From NCBI GenBank assembly GCA_029959195.1, contig CP114119.1, positions 1,364,001 to 1,428,000 of the forward strand: DNA of 64,000 nucleotides, read 5' to 3'. Position numbers and translations under genes: made by a program. The DNA is from Dictyophora rubrovolvata (Eukaryota > Basidiomycota > Agaricomycetes > Phallales > Phallaceae). Below, piece by piece: positions 32,662 through 45,383 of the stretch. Within the stretch, counting starts at the first letter, position 1. Each line of letters starts with the position of its first letter. The notes under the pieces were generated by a model. It was not told the DNA's origin and ran no database searches. It was given only the letters and a program-made list of their open reading frames with translations.

Positions 32662-35600
32662 GGCGTGCGTGACACGTACGCTCACCTTCAATATATGTTT
32701 TGTTTTTTCTTCCTGGAAATGTTGTGTATTTAGAATGTCTAGACAATAGATGTTGTTTATCTAGGGTGAATTGTCGTCTTTGATAAAACCTGATTAATTT
32801 CATTATCTGTGAGATTTTGTAATGTTTAACAAGGTTGAACAAGATTGTGGTCAGTCTATGTATGTATAACTCGTTCTCGAATTTTTTTTTCACTTCACTT
32901 TGAGTAAAGGTTTGGACAACGGAAGATATTTTAGCAAATAACTCTTCTATTTGAAGTCCTTTTTTCATGAATCTGGTGGATCATGACTTCCGATCTTTTT
33001 CGCATTTCAACGTGTCCGAGTCGAGATGAAAGCGCTCGTTCTGTGCGTTTTGCTTTTTGTTCAACCCGAGCTTACTGCCATCCGTTTTTTTTTCAGGTAC
33101 AGAGAATGTATTGGAATAGAGCCAATACGGTTGCAAATTTGACCGATTAAATTGCACCTTTGACTTTTATCATTGTGGCTGTTAATAGTGAACCTATAAT
33201 TACATAACACCATCGATAATGCATCTCTAAACTACTCTATCGCTTTTATTTTTCTTCACAAACTAGTGAGTCTTATCAACTAGTTGCACCTACTTCACAA
33301 CATACATTTGCCTTCCACATTCATCGTTTGGGGCGTAACTTGAATGCATAATGTAATTTGGCACCAATAGTCCCTTCGGCTTAACTGCGAAACAGAGAAG
33401 CAGGGCCAAAGCTGGAGCTCGGGTTCCAATTCATCGACACGTGTTTTTAAGTTTCAGATAATAAAGATCGATAGGTTCTTCATATAGTCCTTAGTTCTAT
33501 TTGGAATCCCGGTCCCGCTTGAATGTGATCGATAAATTTACGGCATATCAGGCCCCCGGCGCAGCATTGAAAATGGATTGGAAGTATATTATTAGCTGAA
33601 TCACCGCTGCCGCTGCCCTGCTGCAGTAAACCGTATGGATCGTTCATCATGGTTCCTTGACTACGTACTACCTGCCAGTGCCATTGATCCTAGAGTACTA
33701 TCCATTTTGGGTTTATACTAAAAAGGAGCGGCAATAAGATAATAACGTCTCTGTTTAGTACTCCTTGAATCTATGTCCTTACCAAGTATGTCTTACCACC
33801 AGTGTGCTTTTCAAACTTTTAAACGGCGACCTGTCCATGATGGTTATTTAACAAACCCGCTCATTGCTTATCTATATGCTAAAGCAAGACTCCTGCAGTC
33901 GCCGCATCACTCACTTGACTTCTAGCCTCTCACAATTTTGTGCTGCAATCAAATGTCAATTACGCCTCAAATCTTACTAATACTATACGCATCTTCAACT
34001 AGATTTTTTCTTTGCGAGAGACAGGTGCCACACAAAGATTTGCTGATGAATGGAAGCTTACTTTTTTTTCCCTCTTAGATTCTACTTCTTGCCATATGTC
34101 AGTTACGGGTATGCGTCAAAGTCTTAAGATGTACGGTGGTCGAATTAAATGGGCTGTTTAACTGCGACGCGGAGGCCTCGAATTTGATGTAGTAACCGAG
34201 GGTGAGTAGAAGTCTTCTCGGGTGGGAAAATGGAGATGTACACATGAATTCTATCTGATTCGAAACGAGAGCGTTTCGATTCTGGGTCCGTCAATAAATA
34301 AGCGGACTCAATCTGGCATGATTGCATATGTGATATCTATAATACGCAACTCGGCGATACTATCACAGCCACATCTACAATTGTAAATACCATACTAGGT
34401 AGAGGTAGAAAGACGGGGTTCACACAATTAAAGTATTGGGTGGTTTATTTATATAACAACCGATTAAATTAAAAATCACTGCATTTCATTGCACTTGCAA
34501 TGACGAATCCGACGTCGCCAGCGGCCGCTTGTAACATGTAAATGCTCAATGAACTAAGCGAATGGTGCCCCTCATTAATCACGGAAAAAAAATGAAAGGG
34601 ATACTGTATGGGTTAGCTCTGTTCATGCCACCCCGCAGCGCTATAATGAGTCCAGAGCTTACCTTCAAAGCGGATCCAGAACTAGAGAAAGTACCATTCT
34701 GCATTCAATAGGTAGCGAGACCATCTAACAGTCATATGATAGCGTCATAACTATGGTAGGACATAATGAAGACTACGAGTGAGCAGATATCTACATGAGG
34801 TTGTGTTTGGAATAATTGTTCATGTTTTTATCTCCTTGAGTTTTTCTTTCAAACTCACGCTATAAATCGCTTCGAAAGTTGTCAGAGAAGCACAAGCTGT
34901 TGCATAGCTTGGCTGATTGACAATGTGCACTAGAATCACTAACACTGAGATACTAATCAACACCACCTACTATAATAGGAGGTGCAGTGTACTAGCAAAG
35001 TATGATACATTGACATAAAATTCTGGGAAAATAATACTCCTAACGGAGCATAAGAAACATAATTTTTCTGCGTACTAGCTAGGATAGCATCGGAAGGGAA
35101 TGAGATCGTACTGAACTCGGTTAACCGTCGTAGACCGGCGAAGTGGACTCAAATTCCCACTCAGTTTAAGTTCAGTGACGAAAGATGGAGGTGCCAGTCA
35201 ACGAACCCTTTGTCGCTTCATTATTGATCAACTCCGTCATTTACGCGCTTTTACGCGGGTCGAGGGAAAAAAGAAGATCCGCGAAAGTGTCAACAATGAG
35301 AAGCAGAAGATGAGAACGTTCCACAGTGACGAAGCACCAAAGTTGACATACAAGTTCTGTCAGTGGTGGACTAGTGTGTTGCATAACCGTACCGGATGAA
35401 AAAGGACAGACAGCGGCGATAAATTAATTAGTATAAGTCCGAAGGAGGTCAAAGTTATCAGGATGTCAACTTGTGAGACTTTGGCCACAATGCATAGTGC
35501 ATCATGCATGCATTGGGTGATCTCGTTGTTCCTTTCCGAGCTATTGTTCCATCCTTCTTTCGCCATGAGTTAACTCTCCTTAGCTCCCGTGAACTATTCT

Positions 35601-38600
35601 TAGAAAACGTTGAGCCCAATCTCGTCGACTCGGAAACCCATTTGAGATCTGTAAAGTGCTCGTCGGTTTTCAATTTTGGAAGAAAAGAAGAAGAACTCGT
35701 TAACTTAATGCCGTTTCACGAAGGGAAAAACTCAGGTTGTCGATGGGAACACTGAAACACTGTGGCATGCAAATAGTATCGGCCCCATTAGCGTCATGGG
35801 TATAATTAGTCTGAAAAGTAAATACCACGTAAGGGGTGCGCCATTCTCGAAGTTAAACCTTTCCATATCAATGTCCGAGAGAAAATGATTTGCAGATCAA
35901 CGCCAAGTCCAGATACATACATAATATGTACTCCGTATAGATAGACACACATATCTGCAAGCCGTCGATGTATATTTCATCCGATAGCCAATGCCATTTT
36001 TTTCTCCTGGCTAACATCTTAGGCGACATTCCTCCATCACGATTGTGGCTTTTTGGGAATTTTTTTTTTCCATTCCATTCCACGAAACGGGTGTGAACAA
36101 GGTTGGCAGTCAGACTTGGAAGAGGGAGAAGTTCTATTAAAATCATTTTCATATGACACGTTGGACCATGATATGACTTGGACTACATGGATCAACGTGC
36201 TGCTCGCACTCAGGTGTCACTGGTGCGTGTTGGTTGTAATATTGTTTCCAAGCTCCGTGTACCTGAACCTCAACTGGACATGGGCACGGGACGAGAAGAA
36301 AACGTTCACAATGTCTGAAAAGAGAAAAAAGAACTTGTTGGCTCGTTTTCAGTTATCAGGAACGGAACAAAAAAATAATTCTCCCGAAGGGCAGCACCAT
36401 CGTTATAGTGTCAAATAAGTGGTTTGGGAGCGTTCTGTTTAATGGATTGCAGGTTATCAATAAAACGCATGCTATATGCACGTTTGAATATGTGACGAAA
36501 CAACTCTACTTTAAAATGGGTCGTCTTAATACCTCATGTCCTTGGTCTTATTAAGTAAAACTAACCAAAGTTGCCAACAGATCATGCTGATACGCATATA
36601 TGCCAATGGTGCATACATGTCACAATAGTGTTGAATTTCGAAGCTCCTCTTATTCAGATGATTCTGTAGCTACTAAATAAAGCGAGGACGAAAGGTCGGG
36701 CTACTATGACACAGTGAACCCACGTCAGTGACCGAAAAACTCCCATCATCATTACAACTCTTCTATTATACATACGAGAGAGCGGATGGATTCAATTTGA
36801 AATTTAGTATGGCTATGATGTAATCCTTGAATCATGTATAGATAAGATCTGCTGAGAACATGGATAATATGCCAATTACCATTACAGAACCTGACCCTCG
36901 ACTCAATGCCGGAATTTGCGCCAAAAAAAGCTGGCTGATGGGATTCACATATAAAGCAAAATCCGTCATCCCCCGTGTCAAATGACCGATAAAATAATTT
37001 CGACAATTAAGACAGGGATATTAAGGACAATCGATGATCCGTCTATTATATCCCTAGAGTAGTACACAAGGCTGTGGCATCACTGCACTGCCTGACAATT
37101 CACTCTCCTCACATTATTAAGGAACCTGGCATTTACATACTTATCACGATTACAAATATCCCGTGGTTATATCTAGTACCGTAAAGTCCGAGATCCACCA
37201 TGAGTTGGAATATCCAAGCTCGGCGAAGCCATAAGTCGAGGGTTCTTATATTTGTGAAATGACGACCTTGCAACCAGAAGATTTGACTAAGATATTATTA
37301 GAGTCACATACTACACATTGACCGCTAAACCGATACCGCAAACCTTGGAAAGGCTAGCCTTTCAGAAGAACCCGCTAGTCGCAACCGAAACCTTCACGTT
37401 TAAGTAATGTTCCAGTTAAGTCCATACCACAAGGACCGTGTAAGTCTCGAGATTCTCCAGGAGATAGTAGATTGATAAGGTAAACTTTATCTAACACAAG
37501 TTGTGATCTCTATTGGAAATATTTGAATAGACAATCAAAATGCTCACGCACACTCTTTCCTTTTCGGCTGTCCGAACACACACGCACAAAACAAACTGGC
37601 TCATCTTTGAAAAAATCGAATAGGAATTCTGAGAATGATCCTTCCGTAAAACCCCGCCGGTTAAAAAAAATTCGGAGGACCTAAATATTAGTCTGTAAAG
37701 GAAAGGGGAGAACCAAAGACCTGAGCGCTGAGCACCGAGTGACAATTTAACAACATTTAGATTTCAAGTAAACGGTCTGAATTCATTTAACGGGAACCCG
37801 TAGGCCTTGTAAGAAATGTACACGCAAGCGATAATAGTAAAATCAAACGCACATGCATCATGATTCATGACTTGGTTGACGAACAATGGACCTTTGTTTT
37901 TGTTTACCTTATATGTAAGGGTGACTTGTACCGATCAAAAGGAGAAAACCAGGGTTGATAAAGGAAAAGATATGGCATGTAAAATTAAAAAGCGGAGAAA
38001 TTATCTTTGTCTGGTGTAATTGCTTCTTTTGCGAAAAGGTAGGTAGGATCGGTACGACTCAGACGGTACGTCAAAGTGATATCTCTTGATTATTTTCTGA
38101 CCAGCTAGCTTTTTCTGAAAAAAAAATCCAGAGCTTCTTGATGTGCTTAAAACAAAGAAGTTCTCCTAAGACCATGTGTTGTAAGTTTCTAAACTGAGAA
38201 GGACACACAAGCATGACACACACTACTTACTTTTTTGAACCGAGGTCCTCTTACCTAAACGATTGAAAATCGTTAACGTTATACCCCGCAGAGAGCACAC
38301 GGCGTGTAATTTGATATAGTAAGTAGATCTCGGTCATGTTTCTTCTAGATGCGGCCGTGGGATACAATTAAGGGGAATTATTTCCGTCAATAATAAGGTT
38401 CTGTTTATTGATTTGACAAAACAAGATTTCAAGTGCTAACAAAGGCTAACCGTCCCTGAATTGAGCGAGACGGTCGTAAGTAGTTCACTCGAAAAGGACA
38501 AGACTGTCTGGCGTAATCGAAGGGGCCGACTCGGATGTCCACATAAAATCGGACTGAAAGGAACGTTGGACCCAAGTAAATAAGACTATCGATGAAGCAC

Positions 38601-39966
38601 ATACTGCGACTGCGATCCGAACAAATGAAGTTCTTGGGGCCTGGGAGAGCACAGCAATATTTCCCGTAATGACAAAGCCTCCGAGTAGGCTCCGAGCAGT
38701 GGGGTCACTCAGTCAGGTTTACTGAGCGAGTCCACATACTAGAATGGTTTCGACACGGTAGACAAAGGACGTCAAAACTTTCGAATCAGTCTGCTTTGAA
38801 ACTTGGCATCCGGACGCATCCTCGAGAGCAGGAGCCGGCTAATAAGTTGCACAAAGCTCAGCAGGTTTTTTTTTTCTTCGGGAGGTGCGGTCCGACTTAC
38901 AAGCTACTACAACATATCCCAGTAAACCTTATTTTTTTTGGATGCTAGGTTGACAGTTCTTGGGGGAAAGAATCTTTGCTATAGCTTTAATACGTACCGC
39001 GTACCGTACAGTGGTGAGGGGTAGGAACTTCATATCAGGCGGGAACTTGGGATGAATTCTAGATGGCCAGTCGTGGCACGTATGGTAATAAGTACAAACA
39101 TGATATTACTCAATTTGTTCCGAATGGTGGCTCGCTTGAGTTACAAATTGCAAATATTAAAGGCGCAGCAGATTGGCGATTACCCCGAGTATAAGCAATT
39201 CAGCTGTATTGAATACTTATTTGGCATTGGATGCGTGCATATCACATACATCATACTTACCACGTACAAAAAATTTTCAGTATATATAGTGTGCATATTA
39301 AAACACTTCGAATCCTGGCTGGCATCATTGATGGTAGTCAGGGCACTGAATGAAGGTTTCGTCTGCAAAAAGCTCTCAGTTGTTGATCAAGTGAAGAAGC
39401 CAAGAAGAAGCAGAATGTTGAACAGCAACTTGACAAAGACCCGGAATGATTAAGCTCCGGGTTCAGGCTAGTAGCATATTGCTCTTACTATCGGGTATTA
39501 TTATTTCAGTGGTTGTTGTTGTCGTGCATGAACATTGCACATACTCGACGTCGTTCAAACGCGACATCATCGGCGCGAGTCGGTCCTCGGAGAAACCGAA
39601 CGCGGGACGACTAGCTTACGTAAATTACAGTTTTATAGTAGGTAGTACGACCTGAGTGATGACAGAAAAGCATTACCACGAGAATTCTAAATAAAGATAG
39701 CAATCGTGACAGACTCGAATAGTTGTTTAACATTAGTTGACATCCCCTTCAGACGTTGTTACATATCGAATTATCCCTGAACTGACCTGCACACGAGCAA
39801 TAAATAGCCTTGGGCTTACTAAGGGCATTGGAGTCAAGGGGACTCATGGCGTCATTGCCAGTTCACGGAGAGCCCATAAGAACTTGCAAGTGTAGGCCCA
39901 TTTTTGAACGTCTATTTTTGCTAATTTTCAAGCATACTTTTACACAGTTACTAACGCGCTACTCGA
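32662..39966. other. 7.3-kb gene-poor region
   Basis: I find no supportable gene in this stretch, in contrast to the surrounding density of about one gene per 2 kb. Open frames are all short (under 140 codons, for example 39052-39453), lack recognisable motifs and do not link through plausible introns into a known family. No terminal repeats, transposase motifs or tRNA could be defended. A structured inverted-repeat element lies at 38223-38326. Either the region contains old decayed sequence or it holds non-coding or very lineage-specific genes. Confidence 0.5.
38223..38326. repeat. 104-base element with 9-bp terminal inverted repeats
   Basis: CTACTTACT (38223-38231) and its exact reverse complement AGTAAGTAG (38318-38326) enclose an internal hairpin AACGAT-TGAAA-ATCGTT (38258-38274) and a small ACAC-GGC-GTGT hairpin (about 38297-38307). 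ACCGAG (38239-38244) just inside pairs with CTCGGT just outside the right end. It resembles neither a full tRNA nor a known snRNA. Confidence 0.5.
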
Positions 39967-40159
39967 ATGCACACTCCTTATCTAACCTTCAAATCCGGAG
40001 TCTGCCGAGGACTTTCAGTGTGGTGCCACTCTCTCAGAATGGACGGTATACCTCCCAGCGCAGCAGGTCCGGTTTTAACTATGTCTACAACAACGAGTCT
40101 CACTAGTGGGTCTTGGACAGCAGCCGCTCCACAATCTGTTTCGAGTCAGTCTACTACTA

Positions 40160-40191
<32 letters not shown>

Positions 40192-41624
40192 ACTACTACT
40201 ATTACTACTATGCGTCAGTATGGCACGAGCAGGCTCAAATACGTGCCCGTGTATCTTGATTCAGACATGCGGTACGTACATGATATCACTGCATCTGATT
40301 TCTATGCTTATAGGATCTTTTTCTCTCCCTCTTTGTTTGCTAAATCAAGGAAATTATCCTTCAAAGTCGACCTTGCAAAAATTTTACAAGCACTGGGCTT
40401 CAAAGGGTGGACAGTTCCGACAATGAGCATCGAAAAAGTCAGCGGGTCTTTAACGAATGCCGTCTTTTTCGTGCACAACAACAACGTCAACGTCAATGTT
40501 AACGCTGGCCAGCCGACGTTGCTGTTGAGAATATATGGCCCGTCTACGTCTTCTCTCATTTCCCGTCGGCATGAGCTACACATGCTTCATGTTCTCTCAA
40601 CGCGGTATGGTATCGGACCACGAGTGTATGGCACTTTTGTCAATGGGCGGGTGGAGCAGTATTTCGATAGTGCACCGCTGACGCCAGGTGAGATGCGGGA
40701 TCCGGTTGTGAGTCAATGGATTGGCCGACGGATGCGAGAGCTACATGGAACGGACGTGCGAGGACTATTGTTGCCAGAGGATATGGATAAGGGATTACTG
40801 CCAGAGGAAGGAGTGCGTCGAAACGTGGGGAAATGGATGGGACCAGCAAAGCGAGTTGCGGATGCACTGCGAGACCGGGACGAGAGGATCCGGGAGATCG
40901 ATTTAGAGAAATTTGAACGAGAGTGGGAAGAGTACTGGACTTGGCTGATGAACTGGGAGAAGAAGCACGGGAAGAGTGAACGGGTGTTCGCACATAACGA
41001 TACGCAGTATGGTAATTTGCTCAAGCTGAAGAATGCGAGGACGATGGAAGATCACAAACGTGTAAGCACAAAAACTGCGAAAGTTTTATATTTCATATTA
41101 TTATTATTATATATGATATGTATTGAGAGCACACACACACACAGATCATAGTGGTGGACTTTGAATATGCATCGTACAATGCGGCGGCATTTGACATCGG
41201 GAACCACTTTCAAGAGTGGATGGCGGATTATCACAGCCCGGCGCCACACGTAATGCGGGAAGAGATGTATCCTAACAAGATGGAAAGATATAATTTCTAC
41301 AAGGGGTACGGGATAGAAGGGGATGAGCGGTTAAAAGAAATGGATGCACAGGTAGGGGCATGGTCTAGGGCGTCAGAGGGAATGTGGGCGGTGTGGGGAG
41401 TTGTGCAAGCACACAGCGACAGCAACGACGGTGACGGTGACGAGGGCAATGGCAATGACGAGGGCGGCTACGGCATTAACGATGGTAAGCAGGTGTATGA
41501 GCAGGAACGGGAGCGGGAGCGGGAGAGCGAGGGCAAAAGCGAGAGTGATGAATTTGATTATATCGGATATGCGCTGTCACGCATGTCACGATTCCGTGGT
41601 GCTGTGGTGTCTATAGAAAAATGA
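39967..41624 (+). CDS. Choline/ethanolamine kinase
   Basis: This kinase phosphorylates choline or ethanolamine in the first step of the CDP-choline (Kennedy) pathway. Core motifs are GWTVPTMSIEKVSGSLTNAV, PTLLLRIYGPSTSSLISRRH, GIGPRVYGTFVNGRVEQYF, the catalytic Brenner-type motif VFAHNDTQYGNLL, and, after the intron that follows HKR (41060-41145), IIVVDFEYASYNAAAFDIGN with HFQEWMADY. A probable 78-base in-frame intron (40272-40349) removes sequence between YLDSDMR and KLSFKVD. In-frame ATGs at 39967, 40039, 40081 and 40210 are all possible; a (TAC/TGC)n repeat coding poly-Thr/Ala lies between them. An acidic/Glu-Arg low-complexity insertion precedes the conserved end EFDYIGYALSRMSRFR. Choline versus ethanolamine preference cannot be decided. 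Confidence 0.9.
40152..40211 (+). repeat. (TAC/TGC)n trinucleotide repeat in kinase N-terminus
   Basis: This interrupted trinucleotide tract is read as ACT/GCT codons, giving Thr and Ala runs in the choline kinase N-terminal extension. It is upstream of the catalytic domain and ends at the in-frame ATG 40210. Confidence 0.75.
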
Positions 41625-42202
41625 TTCCGCGTAGACGCTGTCATGTCATGCATTGCATATGTTCCAAGAGCAAAAAAATAAATATAAATAGGAAAAAGAA
41701 CGCCGTTCGATTGTGCCAGGAAGGAATAAAATAAAATAAAAATAAAGAAAAAACTTTTTTTTTCTTCTTCCGCTTGCTCCTGCTCTTCTTTCACCGTCAC
41801 CCTCCCCGAGCTCATCGTCGTCGTCGTCGTCGCCGTCGCCCATCCCGCGAGTATAAGTAATTTATTATTTATACTTAATCTTATTTTATTCCATCCATTG
41901 CCATCCATTACCACTGAACTTTTCTGATCAAATCTGATTTATTTCTGACAAGTACTTTATTTCATAATTCACCGTCACAGAACTGAATTGAATTCTCTTT
42001 CACTTGGTGGGCGTACGTATATACACGCTTAAATTTGTGTTTGGTTACATACTCCCCCTTCCATACACGTTTACACGTTGTTTTCGTCTCCCGAGTCCAT
42101 TTTGCCATCCCTTCTTCCTTTCTTCTCTTTTCTTTTCTTTTCTTTTCTTTTTACCCCTCCCTTCCTCTCATATCTCTTCCTCTTTTCTCGTCTGATTTCA
42201 AT
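41625..42202. promoter_or_regulatory. Promoter and pyrimidine-rich leader of the CCCH gene
   Basis: These 578 bases lie between the kinase stop and the CCCH start. A (TCG)n run lies at about 41815-41840. A strongly pyrimidine-rich tract of TTTTC repeats (42121-42154) and CT-rich sequence run up to the ATG. CT-rich leaders are common upstream of transcription starts in filamentous fungi. No gene is called. Confidence 0.5.
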
Positions 42203-45200
42203 ATGCTTGCCAACCGTAAAGCTAAATTAGATTGGGCGACCGAGTGTCAGACGCCACTCGACGAAACGAGGATATCCATGTTCAAAATGAATAATTCCAC
42301 CAATTCAAACATCAACGCCAATACTTCCAGTAACCCTAATACTTCTTCTTTCCCTTCCTCCTCCTCCTCTGCCTCCGCCTCTACCTCCTCCCTTGCCACC
42401 ACAACTGCGTCCAATAATACCGCCGTCGTCCCTTCCTCCAGTTCTACTCCAGGTGATCCTGCGACTGCGACTGCGACCTTGAACAAGGACTCATCTGAGA
42501 AAGACCAGCACCCTCTCCTTTTTCATCCTCAGCCTCCTCATCTACACCAACAGCGTCAACAACAGCAGCAGCAACCTCGAGGTCATCCTCTTAATATGTA
42601 TTATCCTAACTCGGCCGATCCCGCCATCGCCTCTATGGGCATCGGCGTAGGGTCCGTTGGAATGGGCGCTCTCCACCCGAACAACCCAAACATCAGCTCC
42701 AACACCAACCCAAATATGCAGTCCTCTCAATCTTCCGCTCAACAACACCAGCAACATCAACACCATCAGCAGCAGCAGCAATCACACCAACAGCAATCAC
42801 AACAGCAACAACAACAATCCTTTATTCAAAACAGCCCTCTTCCACTGGGTGCCCCACTACCCTACCCTCACCATTTTTTCAATAACATGAACATGGGCTT
42901 AAGTCCAGATGTCTACGCTGCTACTGTCGCAATGCAACAACAATTGGGCCTAGTCGGCGTCGGCGGCGCTGGCGTCAACCTGCTTTCCACCAGCCATACC
43001 CATGGTCACGGTCACGGTCACGGTCCAATCCACAACATGGCTGGTACAGCCGCGGCGTCCCCCGTCGGTCAACACCAGCCCAACTCAGGTTTTCCCAATC
43101 TAGCTTCCATGACTCTTGGAATGCCGGGAATAAGCATTAGCGGCCTCCCGAATATCGCTGGTTTAACCGGAGGTCTCAATGGTATGGGCAGTCTCAACGT
43201 CAACGCCTTGGGTGTCGGCGCAAATCCCAATCTTGTTCCGGGTCTTGCAGCCCTCAGCTTATCCCCCTCCCCTCATCCTTCTGCCCATCCTCTGAACCTC
43301 AATCATTTGAACGTTAATCATACTGGTCATCACCACTTACATCATCCCCAACATGGCATAACCCCCCCTCCTCCCATTTCACCTTCCTCAGTCGGCGGCC
43401 CTTCCTCTGCTACCTCAACCGGCCCCATGGGCTCCGGTATACCTGGTGGCCCCAGCGCTAATAACCGCAAGCTTGGTCTCTATAAAACTGAACTCTGTCG
43501 CAGCTGGGAAGAAAAGGGCTCGTGTCGCTACGGACCCAAATGTCAATTCGCACATGGTGAAGATGAACTGAGGAGGGTTTCTAGACATCCCAAGGTGCGT
43601 GTGTTTGTACCCCGTACATTAGTGTGTGTGTGTGTGCTGAGTGTTATATCAGTATAAAACCGAAATTTGTAGAGTATGTCTATGGACGCGATGTCTTGCT
43701 CTTTTCTTTTCTGATTCTTTTCTTTCTAGACTTTCTGGGTCTCAGGTTCATGCCCCTACGGCAAACGCTGCTGTTTCATACACACCGAGCTACCATCAAG
43801 CCCAGCAGATGGCGCCCCACCTCCAACCGCTTCGTCCAATTCGACCCCAGCTAATCCCACACCGGTTACTAATAGTTCTGGACCGACTTCTCCTGTTAAG
43901 AATAAATCTCTGGGTGAACTTAGCGATACCCATCTCAATGCAGTCTCTGAGCAGCAGCAGCAGCAGCCATTTTCCCTATTGAGAATTGGTACTGTGAACA
44001 ACAGTGTAGCAACCTCTGCGTCAGCACCGGTTACTGCTAGTTCTACCCCTGCGTCAGCATCACCCGCGCCGGGCCAAAATACCAACGCTCACATACCATC
44101 CTCTCAATTGGCGACTCCGACCACGGAGGGAAGTGTTACTCCTACTTCCGCATATCCCAAGAACAATGATTTCTCATCTGACTCTGAAGTTTCTAATTCT
44201 TTGGCGTCGTCAGCAGCCGCTACTACACCCAGTGGAAGATCATCTCGTCCTACCTTTTTGCGAGTTGACACTCATATAAACACTTCTGTTTCCATGAAAC
44301 AGAACAAGAGCGCTTTCCCCATTATGAATCCGAATACGCTCACAACGTTCTCATTGGGTGGTATGAGTATGGGTGGGGGATCTGGTATTAGTGGTGCAGG
44401 TAGTGCAGGTTCTTCTAATAACAGTGGAGGTTCTAGGCTCTCCTTTGGACGCCTTTCTACCGGTGCTGTAAATGCTATAGGCACGAATGGAGCTGGTGTT
44501 GGTGGAGGCGCAAGCGGTAATAATGCAGGTAATGGAATGGGCCAGAGTCAAATTGGATATGGCGGTGTTCTCCTTAGTCCTGCACCAGTTACTGCTGGTC
44601 CAGATCTGGGTGGTACAGCTAGAAGGTTTGAAAATTTCGACGTAAGTTCAGCTCCTCATAATTATTTACCCCGACATTCGCTAATGTCATTTTCATTATT
44701 ATTTTCTTGCCATATAGCGATTCCCCAAAGTTTCGACACCTGTTACCGCACAACCTACACCCGCTAATGCAACCCCACCACGCGCGCCGTCCACTTCTGG
44801 GTCAAGTAAAGACATTTCGCCGCCCACGACTTCCGCTGGGGCAACGTCTTCCGGTTCTGGGTCCGCCAACGTCAGACACTCGTTCACCGGGGAAAATATG
44901 GGAATTCAAGGTCATTTCGCGAATTTAACGCTTAATACCAACGTGAATGGCTCCGCGTCGTCGGCTTCCATTCCTTATCACGGAGGACAGATGAAAAATA
45001 CACCACCGCCTTTGACAGCCGGTCCTGTCCCCTCGGCGACTACTGCTGTGGCTCAGGCTATTTTGCACGGTCGATCAGGTTCTGATGGTTCAGGTGTTGG
45101 TAGCGGGGTGAACCTCAGCGGTCTAGGCGGATTGGGCGGTGTGGGACTCGCTGGTTTGAATATGAATATGATCAACGGTACACCGGCTCCTGGTGCTGCA

Positions 45201-45383
45201 GGCACGGGTGCGACTAGCAGCAATACCGGATTAAATGGAAATAGCGGTAGCGCCGCGTGGGGAAATACGAACAAGTTCCTGTCAAGGGGTGCGCTGTCCG
45301 CTCTTCCTGGTGGGCCGAGTGTCGTCCCCCCTTGGGCTACCAGCAATTCCGGATCGAATGGTGGGAATGGGGGGTCGAAATAG
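42203..45383 (+). CDS. Tandem CCCH zinc-finger mRNA-binding protein (TTP/Zfs1 type)
   Basis: Proteins of this family bind AU-rich elements in 3' UTRs and promote mRNA decay. Four exons (42203-43594, 43653-43673, 43730-44641, 44718-45383) join in frame to 996 residues. The two fingers are [24 protein letters not shown] and [24 protein letters not shown], both C-x8-C-x5-C-x3-H, each preceded by the family lead-in YKTE(L/I)CR. The 21-base exon 2 codes exactly for the lead-in YKTEICR of finger 2. The long N-terminus is Gln/His/Ser-rich and the C-terminus Gly/Ser/Asn-rich, with runs such as QQQQQ. The protein is much longer than fission yeast Zfs1. ATG 42203 ([16 protein letters not shown]) is the first in frame after the leader. 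Confidence 0.93.

Noticed and set aside
38239-38326. tRNA-like anticodon stem-loop (loop could read as TTC or GAA anticodon)
   Set aside because: No proper D arm, T arm or B-box (GGTTCRANNCC) at the right spacing, so not a functional tRNA; kept only as a structured element.
39052-39453. 133-codon open frame at the right end of the gene-poor stretch
   Set aside because: No recognisable domain; composition is mixed and no upstream or downstream exons fit. Treated as fortuitous.
32662-39966. LTR retroelement, LINE or DNA transposon remains in the gene desert
   Set aside because: No polymerase, integrase or transposase motifs and no long terminal repeats could be seen by eye; a repeat-library search would be needed to say more.
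42247-42781. Glu/Leu-rich minus-strand open frames inside the CCCH gene
   Set aside because: They are antisense of Ser/Gln codon repeats in the true coding strand.
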